DNA from: Saprospiraceae bacterium UBA7328
Lineage (GTDB): Bacteria; Bacteroidota; Bacteroidia; Chitinophagales; Saprospiraceae
Assembly (NCBI GenBank): GCA_002471345.1
Contig: DKPS01000263.1
Span: 1 to 19,203 of the forward strand
DNA: 19,203 bases
Direction: 5' to 3'
The notes under the pieces are model-generated. The model ran no database searches. It had not been told where the DNA came from and was given only the letters and a program-made list of their open reading frames with translations. Both the position numbers and the translations under genes were made by a program. Positions 8,315 through 15,436 of this stretch are shown piece by piece (position 1 is the first letter of the stretch; each line of letters begins with the position of its first letter).

Positions 8315-8334
8315 ATTAGGTTTTATTTACTAAT
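8315..8334. promoter_or_regulatory. Putative operator, palindrome copy 3
   Basis: ATTAG (8315-8319) and CTAAT (8330-8334) are a 5-bp inverted repeat with the same layout as the other sites (TTAGG-N8-xCTAA), but the first C of CCTA is A here. A TATATTTAG at 8343-8351 resembles a Bacteroidota -7 box. The site lies 55 bases before the TonB receptor start. I see no other gene between 8270 and 8354. Confidence 0.45.
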
Positions 8335-8354
8335 TATAAATATATATTTAGGAA

Positions 8355-8393
8355 ATGAAAAAATTACTTAAAAGTATAAATCTTCAATTATGA
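8355..8393 (+). CDS. Possible 12-residue leader peptide, coupled to the receptor
   Basis: ATG at 8355 opens MKKLLKSINLQL and stops with TGA at 8391-8393, overlapping the receptor ATG (8390-8392) by four bases. The same ATGA junction joins other genes in the window, which suggests translational coupling. If the -7 box at 8343-8351 is real, however, transcription would begin at about this ATG and leave no room for a ribosome site, so it may be chance. Confidence 0.25.
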   Translation: MKKLLKSINLQL

Positions 8394-11257
8394 AACTTAA
8401 TTCTGTTTTGACAGTGGTATTCTTAACACTGTTCATGATAAATCTTCAAGCCCAAACTACCATAAATGGGACTGTTACAGATTCTAAAACAGGTGATCCT
8501 TTGATAGGAGCCAATGTATTAGTGAAAGGAACCACAGATGGTAATGTGACTGACTTTGACGGGAGATTTAGCGTAAGTACATCTCAAAGTTATCCATTGA
8601 CTTTAGTGTTTTCATTTACAGGATTCTCATCACAGGAGGTAGAAGTCAATTCTGATGGAGCAGTTAATGTGACAATGATAGAAGGAACATTAATTGGAGA
8701 AGATGTAGTAATTTCTGCATCGCGTAGACGAGAAAAAGTACAGGAAGCCCCAGCTTCAATTTCAATATATAGTAAACGAAAACTAGAAGCTTCTCCAAAT
8801 GATAATCCAGTCAGAAATTTGATAAGCGCTCCTGGTGTCAATATACAGCAGCAATCTGCAGGAAGGATTAACATACAGTTACGTGGGGATGGAGGACTAT
8901 TTGGTTCTGCATCATTTCCTATGTTAGATTATCGACCGTTGGTAGGTGCTGGAACTGGAACCTTTGATGCATTAAACACTCCATTGAATAATATAGACAT
9001 TCAAAGAATAGAAGTAGTAAGAGGTCCTGGATCTGCATTGTATGGTCCTGGAGTTACTGCAGGAGTGATTCACTTCTTAAGCAAGTCACCTATTGATCAA
9101 TCGGGGACAACTGTCCAGTTAAGAGGAGGAGAGTTATCTACCTTTGGAGGTTCTCTTAGACATGCAACTAAGGTTTCTGATAAATTCGGATTTAAGATAA
9201 ATGCCAATTATACCAGAGGAGACGAATTCCAATTAGATCCTAATGATCCTGGTGACGCAGCATCTATCGCAGCACTTCAGAGTCGCGTATTTCAACCGGT
9301 GATAACAGATGGTGTAATCGACCCTACCCAACAAGGAGAATTGCTTTGGGATGAAAATGATACAGACCCTGATGGAGATGGAAATCCACTGCAAAATTTT
9401 TATACAAGTGCGGCTATCACAGGCAGTTTAGAATTTCGTCCTCAAAATGATCTTTCAGTTAATGTCGCAGGGGGCTTCAATAGTGCTTCGGGAGTATTTT
9501 ATAATGACCAAGGAGAAGGATTAGCCCAATCTACAGATGTATGGGGCCAGGCCAGGATGCAGAAGGGAGGACTATTTGCTCAAGCGTTTTTGTTAAGCAA
9601 CTCAAGCAAGGCCGATAAGCCTACTTTTTTATATCGTACACGAAATAGAGCCTTAAATGACAGAAAACAATTTGAAGGACAGGTTCAATATAACTTTGAT
9701 ATACCTTCAATCCTAAACTCCAACTGGACCGCAGGATTTGACTATAGACAGTCAATAAATCAAACTGGAAATACAGTGTATGGACGAAATGAGGATAATG
9801 ATGACTATAGTATTGCAGGATTATATGTGCAAGGAAAATTTGTGTTAGCTGAACAATTGGATTTAGTGCTTGCAGGAAGAGGAGACCGATTTAATTCTTT
9901 GGATGATACAGGTATCTCTCCTCGAGCCGCGTTAGTATATAAGGCTACTCCAAAGTACACATTTAGAGCTAGCTACAATAGAGCGATACGCACTCCTTCA
10001 CAGCTAAATCTTAATATTGACTTCCCATTGGCTACACTAGTCCCCAATGCCTATGATATTTGGTTAGTTGGAAATAGAAATGAAGTGACATTTGGCGATA
10101 ATCCAATGATTGATTTTAATGGAGCATTACCATTTCCTAGTCTACCTGTAGGAACCCCAGGATTGCCTTTAGGAATTGTACAAGGTGCTGTCACTCAATC
10201 AGCAGGTCAACAGATTCTAGAAGGAGTTGCTGCACAACTATTGATGGCTAATCCTGCATTAGCTCCATTGATTCCAAGCATTAATGCATTTCTTACAAAC
10301 CCTGCAAATTTTGCAACGGGTACCACAGGTAGTTTTGCTGGTATTGATTTATTTACTCAACAACCTCTTAATTCTTTTACAAATGGGCCTAAAGCTTCAT
10401 TGATAAAAGAGGATACATGGGAGTTTGGATATGTAGGATTGGTAGCCGATAAATTGAAAATATCATTAGATGTCTATAACCGTAAGATAGATGGAGACCT
10501 TGCAGTAAGTGCATTAGCACCCTCGTATGGCTTACTTGGAATAGATGCCTTAGGCACTGATTTGGGAGCCGGAGTGGCAGCTCAGCTCACTCCATTTTTA
10601 GTCGGCCTATTCACACAGGCTGGTAACCCAAATGCAGAAGCGGCAGCAGCACAAGTAGCAGGAGCTTATGCTGCAGGATATACACAAGGTGGAAATGGAT
10701 TTGCAGCAGGTATAGCTCCATTGGCTAACAACTTCATCCTAGCCACGATACAATCAGAAAGCACTCCCGATAATGGCGTTACACACCTTCCAGCAGGTTA
10801 TAAGTCTTTTGAAGCATATAGTTATTCAGGACTGGATGTCAGCCTAGAGTATTATGTAAATGCCGATTTATCCTTCTTTGGAAACTACTCTTACATTTCT
10901 GAAAATATGTTTGAAACAGAAATAAAAGATTCTGAAGGAGTTATTGGTTCTAATGCATTATCTATCCCAAAAAACAAGTTTCGAATAGGGGCCAATTATG
11001 GACCTGAAATCGGCTGGAGGGCTAATCTATCTTTTCAACATGATGATTCTTTTGAGTCTTTTAGCGGCCTATTTTCAGGTCAGACAGATGAAAAAAATGT
11101 TGTCGACCTAGGTATTGGATATAAATTCAATAATGGATTGACAATAAACGCCTCAGCTCAAAATCTATTTGACAATGTATATCGTGCATTCCCAGGAATG
11201 CCAAAAATAGGCAGAAGGTCTATGGTGGCCTTGACTTATGATTTTGGTGCGGAATAG
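8390..11257 (+). CDS. TonB-dependent outer membrane receptor with CarboxypepD_reg-like domain
   Basis: This 955-residue outer membrane receptor begins with a signal peptide of about 22 residues ending NLQAQ. Residues about 24-100 form the carboxypeptidase-regulatory-like domain typical of Bacteroidota receptors (INGTVTDSKTGDPLIGANV...TDFDGRFSV). A TonB-box-like stretch follows (EDVVISASRRREKVQEAPASI, about 104-124), then the plug domain (about 117-235, with IEVVRGPGSALYGPG and GVIHFLSKSP), then the beta-barrel to a C-terminal VALTYDFGAE. Two putative surface loops at about 580-665 and 700-797 are long and rich in Ala, Gly and Leu. No SusD-like partner follows, so it is not a classic glycan SusCD pair. 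The palindrome at 8315 lies upstream and a terminator at 11288. The substrate is unknown; the neighbours suggest a hydrophobic acyl compound. Confidence 0.93.
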   Translation: MKLNSVLTVVFLTLFMINLQAQTTINGTVTDSKTGDPLIGANVLVKGTTDGNVTDFDGRFSVSTSQSYPLTLVFSFTGFSSQEVEVNSDGAVNVTMIEGTLIGEDVVISASRRREKVQEAPASISIYSKRKLEASPNDNPVRNLISAPGVNIQQQSAGRINIQLRGDGGLFGSASFPMLDYRPLVGAGTGTFDALNTPLNNIDIQRIEVVRGPGSALYGPGVTAGVIHFLSKSPIDQSGTTVQLRGGELSTFGGSLRHATKVSDKFGFKINANYTRGDEFQLDPNDPGDAASIAALQSRVFQPVITDGVIDPTQQGELLWDENDTDPDGDGNPLQNFYTSAAITGSLEFRPQNDLSVNVAGGFNSASGVFYNDQGEGLAQSTDVWGQARMQKGGLFAQAFLLSNSSKADKPTFLYRTRNRALNDRKQFEGQVQYNFDIPSILNSNWTAGFDYRQSINQTGNTVYGRNEDNDDYSIAGLYVQGKFVLAEQLDLVLAGRGDRFNSLDDTGISPRAALVYKATPKYTFRASYNRAIRTPSQLNLNIDFPLATLVPNAYDIWLVGNRNEVTFGDNPMIDFNGALPFPSLPVGTPGLPLGIVQGAVTQSAGQQILEGVAAQLLMANPALAPLIPSINAFLTNPANFATGTTGSFAGIDLFTQQPLNSFTNGPKASLIKEDTWEFGYVGLVADKLKISLDVYNRKIDGDLAVSALAPSYGLLGIDALGTDLGAGVAAQLTPFLVGLFTQAGNPNAEAAAAQVAGAYAAGYTQGGNGFAAGIAPLANNFILATIQSESTPDNGVTHLPAGYKSFEAYSYSGLDVSLEYYVNADLSFFGNYSYISENMFETEIKDSEGVIGSNALSIPKNKFRIGANYGPEIGWRANLSFQHDDSFESFSGLFSGQTDEKNVVDLGIGYKFNNGLTINASAQNLFDNVYRAFPGMPKIGRRSMVALTYDFGAE

Positions 11258-11287
11258 GAATAAAGCAACATTTTTTTTCATATAGCT

Positions 11288-11329
11288 AGATGTCCATTGT
11301 TATCTTGACTCTGGGCATCTCTTTTTTTT
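11288..11329 (+). terminator. Rho-independent terminator of the receptor gene
   Basis: AGATGTCC (11288-11295) pairs with GGGCATCT (11313-11320), an 8-bp stem with one G-U pair and a 17-base loop. A run of eight T follows at 11322-11329. It lies 31 bases after the receptor stop. Confidence 0.6.
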
Positions 11330-11396
11330 AATATTATTGAAATGAACTTCTAGAGATTCTAAGGTTCACTCAAACAGAAAATATCAAATAAGAATA

Positions 11397-12378
11397 TTGA
11401 ATAACAACAACTTACAAGAACGATTCATAGATACCAATGGTGTCCGATATTTCATAAAAGAGGCAGGAGATAAAGATGCTCCGCTCATTCTCTTTTTGCA
11501 TGGATTTCCAGATTCTTGGTATTCATGGAAACATCAGCTTGTTGCTATGGCCGCTGAAGGTTATCATGCAGTAGCACCTGACATGTTAGGTTGTGGACAA
11601 ACGGATGCACCTACTCAGATCGAAAGATACAGTCAAAACGAAATGGCAAAAGACATTGTTGGGATTATAGACTCTTTGGGTGATGATCAGGCCATTATTG
11701 TAGGCCATGACTTAGGAGCTTCACTTTCCTGGCAGATATGCCTTCTCTATCCTGAAAAGGTAAAGGCAAGTGGGTCTGTCGATTCCCTATGGTGGCAGAG
11801 CATTAGCAAGACCGGTAGAGCATATGAGAAAAGTATTCGGAGAGAAGTTTTTCTATATCCTTTATTTTCAAGAAGTGGGAGTTGCAGAAAGTGAATTTGA
11901 TGCAGATGTGAGAGATACATTACTGCGTATATACTTTAGCCTAGGTGCAGAAGGCATTGAAAGAGCTTCACAATTTGTGGCTAGTGACAACCCAATTACT
12001 GCTGAAAAGTATCTTGACACAACGATGCTTCCAGAAAAATTACCCGATTGGCTAAGTGAAGAAGATCTTGCCTATTATGTAAGTCGATATGAAAAAGATG
12101 GCTTTAGAGGAATAATAAATTGGTACCGATGTCTAGATATATACTGGGATCGTACAGCACATTTAGCAGGTAAAAAAATAACCCAACCGACTCTTTTCAT
12201 TGCTGGCAAAAACGACCCTATTACGTATATGGTAAGAAAAGCCATCAACAGATTACCAGAAATGGTAGAAGATCTCAGAGGTATAGAATACTTCGATGAT
12301 TGTGGGCATTGGATATCATGTGAGCAGACTGAGATGCTTAATGAGAGGTTGTTGAGGTTTTTGAAAGAGGTAGACTAG
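11397..12378 (+). pseudogene. Alpha/beta hydrolase, epoxide hydrolase-like, split by a frameshift
   Basis: The frame beginning at TTG 11397 encodes the N-terminal half: HGFPD at 35-39 (oxyanion motif) and GHDLGA with D105 at the nucleophile position, which is the epoxide hydrolase/dehalogenase type. Homology ends after KVKAS at about 11771. The +1 frame then continues GLSIPYGGRA...FFYILYFQEVGVAESEFDADVR to the stop at 12378, with the acid Asp in GKNDPI and His in DDCGHWI. One extra base in GGG 11772-11774, or a 2-base loss there, explains the shift; the out-of-frame product would stop at 11894. All catalytic residues survive, so this is either a recent mutation or a base error. There is no in-frame ATG, and the next upstream in-frame stop is at 11343. 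Confidence 0.8.
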
Positions 12379-12431
12379 TAAGGGCATGATTTGATCTTAT
12401 TGCAAATTGAAGGAGTCCTAATCGTCATAGT

Positions 12432-12447
12432 CACTTGTTAGCAAGTG
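12432..12447. terminator. Hairpin between convergent genes
   Basis: CACTTG (12432-12437) and CAAGTG (12442-12447) pair perfectly around TTAG in the 72-base gap between the alpha/beta hydrolase and higA. It sits where a shared bidirectional terminator would lie, but neither side has a clean T-run. Confidence 0.35.
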
Positions 12448-12450
12448 TAT

Positions 12451-12855
12451 TCATTTTGCAGTCTGTGTTTGCAGTTTCCTTTTAGCTAATTTCAATTTAT
12501 ATGGCCTGCTGAAAGCTTCTGGTCTCATAGCAAATCTTTCAGAAAGCTTAATTATCATATTTTTACTGATATTCCTTCTATATCTTAAGATATCACTTAT
12601 TAATTGCCTTGTTGTATTGAGATCACGAGCTAAATCAGATTTGCTTATGCTTTCGTCTTTCATAATTGAATCTAATAATTCTACGGGATTGAGTTTCTTT
12701 TTATAGATAGCGTGTCTCTTATCATATTCATCGATGAGAATTTCTAACAAATCAAGTTCATCCTTATATTTTTTTGAATCTTTGAACCCTAAAGTCTCAT
12801 GAATATCACAATACTCTTCATAGGTTTCTTGAGATGCAATTTTTTTATACTTCAT
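12451..12855 (-). CDS. higA: HigA-like antitoxin, XRE-family HTH
   Basis: This 134-residue protein has a helix-turn-helix of the Cro/C1 type at about 70-116: a helix SISKSDLARDLN, the recognition segment TTRQLISDILRYRRN, then NMIIKLSERFAM and RPEAFSRPY. The N-terminal 65 residues are charged and helical (YKDELDLLEILIDEYDKRH), as in the longer HigA antitoxins that bind the toxin through this region. The C-terminus is Lys-rich. The gene follows higB after a 2-base gap, the toxin-first order usual for higBA. The family represses its own promoter, and the repeats at 13206-13241 are candidate binding sites. The call rests on domain pattern and context. Confidence 0.85.
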   Translation of the reverse strand: MKYKKIASQETYEEYCDIHETLGFKDSKKYKDELDLLEILIDEYDKRHAIYKKKLNPVELLDSIMKDESISKSDLARDLNTTRQLISDILRYRRNISKNMIIKLSERFAMRPEAFSRPYKLKLAKRKLQTQTAK

Positions 12856-12857
12856 AG

Positions 12858-13199
12858 TTATCCCATTTTTTTAAACATGTCTACTTGGCACACTTCAATG
12901 CTCTCGTATTCTTTGTGAGTGCCGAAAAATTTAATATACAATACGACTTCGCTTTTCTTAAACCAATATCCGCAAATCATTCTGTATCTATTTCTACCAA
13001 TATTGAAAACTATTCTACTTCTTTGGCCCTTTTTGCAAGTAATTAGATCCGCAGATTTAAATTGTCGAGTAATGTCTTGTGGTTTATTCCAGTTAGAGTA
13101 ATTCAATTTTTCAAAGAACTCTTCACAGAATTTCGCCATCATGACTTGACCTTCTGTGATTTTCCTCACATTACTTTTCTTAATTACCCTAACATCCAC
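12858..13199 (-). CDS. higB: HigB-like toxin, RelE-fold mRNA interferase
   Basis: The domain follows the HigB plan: an opening strand VRVIKKSNVRKITE, a helix ending FFEKLNYSNWNKPQDITRQF, then the signature RIVFNIGRNRYRMI and the final strands VVLYIKFFGTHKEY. Family members cut mRNA on the ribosome. The frame is open back to an ATG at 13286, but I prefer the GTG at 13199 (113 residues) because family proteins start at the VRVI strand, and because the extra 29 codons are made of a tandem DNA repeat and contain a promoter-like sequence. Two bases separate it from higA. A second candidate start is the Met pair about 19 residues further in, which would lose the first strand. Confidence 0.82.
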   Translation of the reverse strand: MDVRVIKKSNVRKITEGQVMMAKFCEEFFEKLNYSNWNKPQDITRQFKSADLITCKKGQRSRIVFNIGRNRYRMICGYWFKKSEVVLYIKFFGTHKEYESIEVCQVDMFKKMG

Positions 13200-13202
13200 A
13201 TT

Positions 13203-13234
13203 TAAATGTAAGCAATTTGTTTGATGTAAGCAAA
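13203..13234 (-). promoter_or_regulatory. Candidate higBA promoter
   Basis: On the minus strand TTTG (13234-13231), a 20-base spacer and TACATTTA (13210-13203) match the Bacteroidota -33/-7 pattern with one mismatch in the -7 box. Transcription would begin close to the GTG at 13199, which excludes the upstream ATG at 13286 and raises the possibility of a very short or absent leader. Confidence 0.4.
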
Positions 13235-13241
13235 ATGTTTG
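13206..13241. repeat. Two tandem 18-bp repeats upstream of higB
   Basis: 13206-13223 and 13224-13241 are directly adjacent copies of ATGTAAGCAAxxTGTTTG, identical at 16 of 18 positions. They overlap the promoter-like boxes, so they are good candidates for binding sites of the HigA repressor. Confidence 0.7.
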
Positions 13242-13368
13242 GTGCATTCTATGCTTGCTAACAAATCCAAAATCCGCTCTATACATCTACTCAAAATGAC
13301 TTCTAATTAAACGAACAGAATAAAGTCAGATAATAAACCCTCAAAGATCTACCTAGTTTATAAAAATT

Positions 13369-13384
13369 TAGGTTTTATAACCTA
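13369..13384. promoter_or_regulatory. Putative operator, palindrome copy 4
   Basis: TAGGTT (13369-13374) and AACCTA (13379-13384) form a perfect 6-bp inverted repeat around TTAT. It lies 76 bases before the duplicated dehydrogenase fragment that opens the catabolic block, and 184 bases upstream of the higB GTG on the other strand. TACATTTAG at 13394-13402 resembles a -7 box for plus-strand transcription, in the same relation as at copy 3. Confidence 0.55.
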
Positions 13385-13460
13385 TTTTATAATTACATTT
13401 AGTTTCTATTACTAATACAGGAATAAAATCCGCAAAATACAGCGTAACGCGGCACGAGTT

Positions 13461-13544
13461 ATGAATTTCGACTTCTCAGAAAGATCAATCGAACTCCAAG
13501 AAAAGCTCAAACCCTTCATGGAGCAACACATTTACCCTATATAA
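13461..13544 (+). pseudogene. 5' fragment of an acyl-CoA dehydrogenase gene (duplicate of 15437)
   Basis: The 78 bases at 13461-13538 match 15437-15514 at all but three positions, beginning exactly at the ATG. The match ends abruptly and the frame stops at TAA 13542-13544, giving a 27-residue peptide (MNFDFSERSIELQEK...). The rest of the dehydrogenase is absent here. It lies downstream of the palindrome at 13369 and before the flavin oxidoreductase gene, so it could still be translated as a leader. The near identity points to a recent duplication. The remaining bases 13287-13460 hold the palindrome and no gene; 13545-13594 hold nothing I recognise. Confidence 0.85.
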
Positions 13545-13594
13545 CTCCTTTAACAATCGACCATAGAAGAACTATGACCTTTAAATAAAAAAAT

Positions 13595-14569
13595 ATGAAG
13601 ACCAAAATTACCGAGCTCTTTGATATCCAATATCCGATCATGCAAGGCGGGATGCACTATGTAGGCTTCGCCGAATTGGCAGCAGCGGTTTCGAATGCTG
13701 GGGGCATAGGTACCATCACGGGATTGACCCAAAAGACACCTGCTGACTTAGCCAACGAAATTGCTAAATGTAAGGATATGACCGACAAGCCATTTGCTGT
13801 TAACCTTACCTTTTTACCAACTTTGAACCCACCTGATTATCCTGGATATGTAAAAGCCATTATAGAGGGAGGGGTCAAGGTAGTAGAAACAGCTGGGCGC
13901 AATCCTCAATCAGTATTACCACATCTTAAGGATGCTGGAATAAAAGTGATCCATAAATGTACTTCTGTCAGACATGCATTGAAGGCTCAAAGTATTGGTT
14001 GTGATGCGGTTTCTGTGGATGGATTTGAATGTGGAGGACATCCTGGAGAGGATGATATTCCAAATATGATCTTACTACCTCGAGCAGCTGAGGAATTAGA
14101 AATTCCATTCCTGGCATCAGGAGGGATGGCCAATGCTCAATCTTTAGTAGCTGCTCTTGCCATGGGAGCTGAGGGTATCAATATGGGCACTCGGTTTATA
14201 GCCACCAAAGAAGCACCAGTGCATGAAAACGTAAAGCAAGCCATTTTAAATGCAACAGAATTAGATACTCAACTCATCATGCGACCACTGAGAAATACAG
14301 AACGTGTATTAAACAATGATGCCGTCGAACGTCTCATTGAAAAAGAAAAGGCACTAGGTAAGGATATCAAATTTGAAGATATCATAGAAGAAGTTGCCGG
14401 AGTATACCCTAAAGTGATGCTAGAAGGAACAATGGACGCTGGGGCCTGGTCATGTGGAATGGTAGTAGGCTTAATTCATGACATTCCTACGTGTAAAGAA
14501 TTAGTGGACCGAATCATGAAGGACGCTTTTGAATTAATTCAAGAAAGATTAGCAGGTTTATTAAGTTAA
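13595..14569 (+). CDS. FMN oxidoreductase of the nitronate monooxygenase family, PA1024-like (probable NADH:quinone reductase)
   Basis: This 324-residue protein is a TIM-barrel flavoprotein. Motifs in order: YPIMQGGMHYVGFAELAAAV at the start, NLTFLPTLNPPDY at about 70-82, HKCTSVRHALKA, VDGFECGGHPGEDDIPN at 141-157, SGGMAN at 175-180 and GINMGTRF at 194-201, the last three binding FMN. Databases usually label such proteins nitronate monooxygenase. However, the close match to the Pseudomonas aeruginosa PA1024 pattern (GGM, LPT...P..Y, GFECxGHPGEDDIP) suggests the subgroup re-assigned to NADH:quinone oxidoreductase. I rely on memory for that comparison. Eleven bases separate it from the crotonase, and the setting is acyl-CoA degradation, where such a reductase may recycle NADH. 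Confidence 0.85.
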   Translation: MKTKITELFDIQYPIMQGGMHYVGFAELAAAVSNAGGIGTITGLTQKTPADLANEIAKCKDMTDKPFAVNLTFLPTLNPPDYPGYVKAIIEGGVKVVETAGRNPQSVLPHLKDAGIKVIHKCTSVRHALKAQSIGCDAVSVDGFECGGHPGEDDIPNMILLPRAAEELEIPFLASGGMANAQSLVAALAMGAEGINMGTRFIATKEAPVHENVKQAILNATELDTQLIMRPLRNTERVLNNDAVERLIEKEKALGKDIKFEDIIEEVAGVYPKVMLEGTMDAGAWSCGMVVGLIHDIPTCKELVDRIMKDAFELIQERLAGLLS

Positions 14570-14580
14570 AAAGAAAAATT

Positions 14581-15399
14581 ATGCAAAATCGAGTCACAGT
14601 AACTATTAGTAATCACATCGCTGATGTAAGACTGAATCGTCCAGATAAAATGAATGCGTTAGATCAAGAGATGTTCAATGCATTAGTCGAGGCTGGAGAA
14701 GCTGTAGGTAGTAACCCAACGGTCCGTTGTGTGGTATTATCTGGAGAAGGTAGAGCGTTCTGTGCAGGAATGGATACCTCTAACTTCAATCCAAATAGCA
14801 AAGGTGGCATTTTAAATGAGCCTATTCCAAGCCGCACTCATGGCGTGGCTAATATTTTTCAAAAAGTCGCTTGGATCTGGAGAGAAATACCCGTGCCAGT
14901 TATTGCAGCAGTTCATGGCGTGGCTATAGGAGGTGGACTAAATATCATGTCGGGTGCTGACATCAAATTTATTACTGCCGATACGAAACTGAGTATTATG
15001 GAATTGAAATGGGGAATGATACCCGATATGGCAGGTTCTCAACTTTGGAAACATACGGTAAGAGATGACATTATTAGAGAACTCACATATACACATCGTA
15101 TTTTCTCTGGAGAGGATGCTGTAAAGTATGGATTCGCTACGCACATTTCAGAATCTCCCTATGATGATGCTATGAAAATAGCAAGGGAAATAGCTGCAAA
15201 AAATCCATCCGCTGTAATCAAGGCGAAAAAGGTGATAAACGAGGCACCATATCTCAATGCTGCTGATGGATTGATGATGGAATCTATAGAACAATCAGAA
15301 ATCACAGGAAGGAAAAATCAAATAGAAGCAGTCATGGCAGCCACACAAAAAAGACAAGCAATTTTCGATGATTATAGAGCGGAAAAATCACTTCAATAA
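14581..15399 (+). CDS. Crotonase-family enoyl-CoA hydratase/isomerase
   Basis: This 272-residue member of the crotonase fold binds an acyl-CoA thioester. NRPDKMNAL at 19-27, the first oxyanion segment GRAFCAGMD at 57-65 and the second HGVAIGGGLN at 112-121 are clear. By alignment to rat enoyl-CoA hydratase, the two catalytic Glu positions (144 and 164) correspond to Asn121 and Glu141. Asp149 in IPDMAG lies eight residues after Glu141, as the catalytic Asp does in dienoyl-CoA isomerase (Asp176, Glu196, Asp204), with Asn in place of the first Asp. This makes an isomerase or other variant chemistry as likely as simple hydration. It follows the oxidoreductase by 11 bases and precedes the ACAD11-like gene by 37, consistent with one transcript. 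Confidence 0.88.
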   Translation: MQNRVTVTISNHIADVRLNRPDKMNALDQEMFNALVEAGEAVGSNPTVRCVVLSGEGRAFCAGMDTSNFNPNSKGGILNEPIPSRTHGVANIFQKVAWIWREIPVPVIAAVHGVAIGGGLNIMSGADIKFITADTKLSIMELKWGMIPDMAGSQLWKHTVRDDIIRELTYTHRIFSGEDAVKYGFATHISESPYDDAMKIAREIAAKNPSAVIKAKKVINEAPYLNAADGLMMESIEQSEITGRKNQIEAVMAATQKRQAIFDDYRAEKSLQ

Positions 15400-15436
15400 C
15401 AGATCAACAAATTTTTAAGTCTATAAAATTTAAAAT

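Noticed and set aside
8390..11257. SusC-type glycan transporter
   Set aside because: No SusD gene or glycan enzymes follow, and the neighbours are acyl-CoA and hydrolase genes.
11760..11780. Programmed ribosomal frameshift in the alpha/beta hydrolase
   Set aside because: No slippery heptamer, no downstream pseudoknot that I can see, and the family is not known to use recoding.
12919..13101. Plus-strand ORF opposite higB
   Set aside because: It is a low-complexity shadow of the well-supported toxin gene on the other strand, as are the other long antisense frames inside clear genes.
13206..13241. Tandem 18-bp repeats as a CRISPR remnant
   Set aside because: The two units are directly adjacent with no spacer and fit operator repeats of a toxin-antitoxin promoter.
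13450..13463. GGCACGAG looks like a cDNA library adaptor
   Set aside because: The flanking DNA is continuous with the rest of the region and this is genomic sequence; a short match is likely coincidence.
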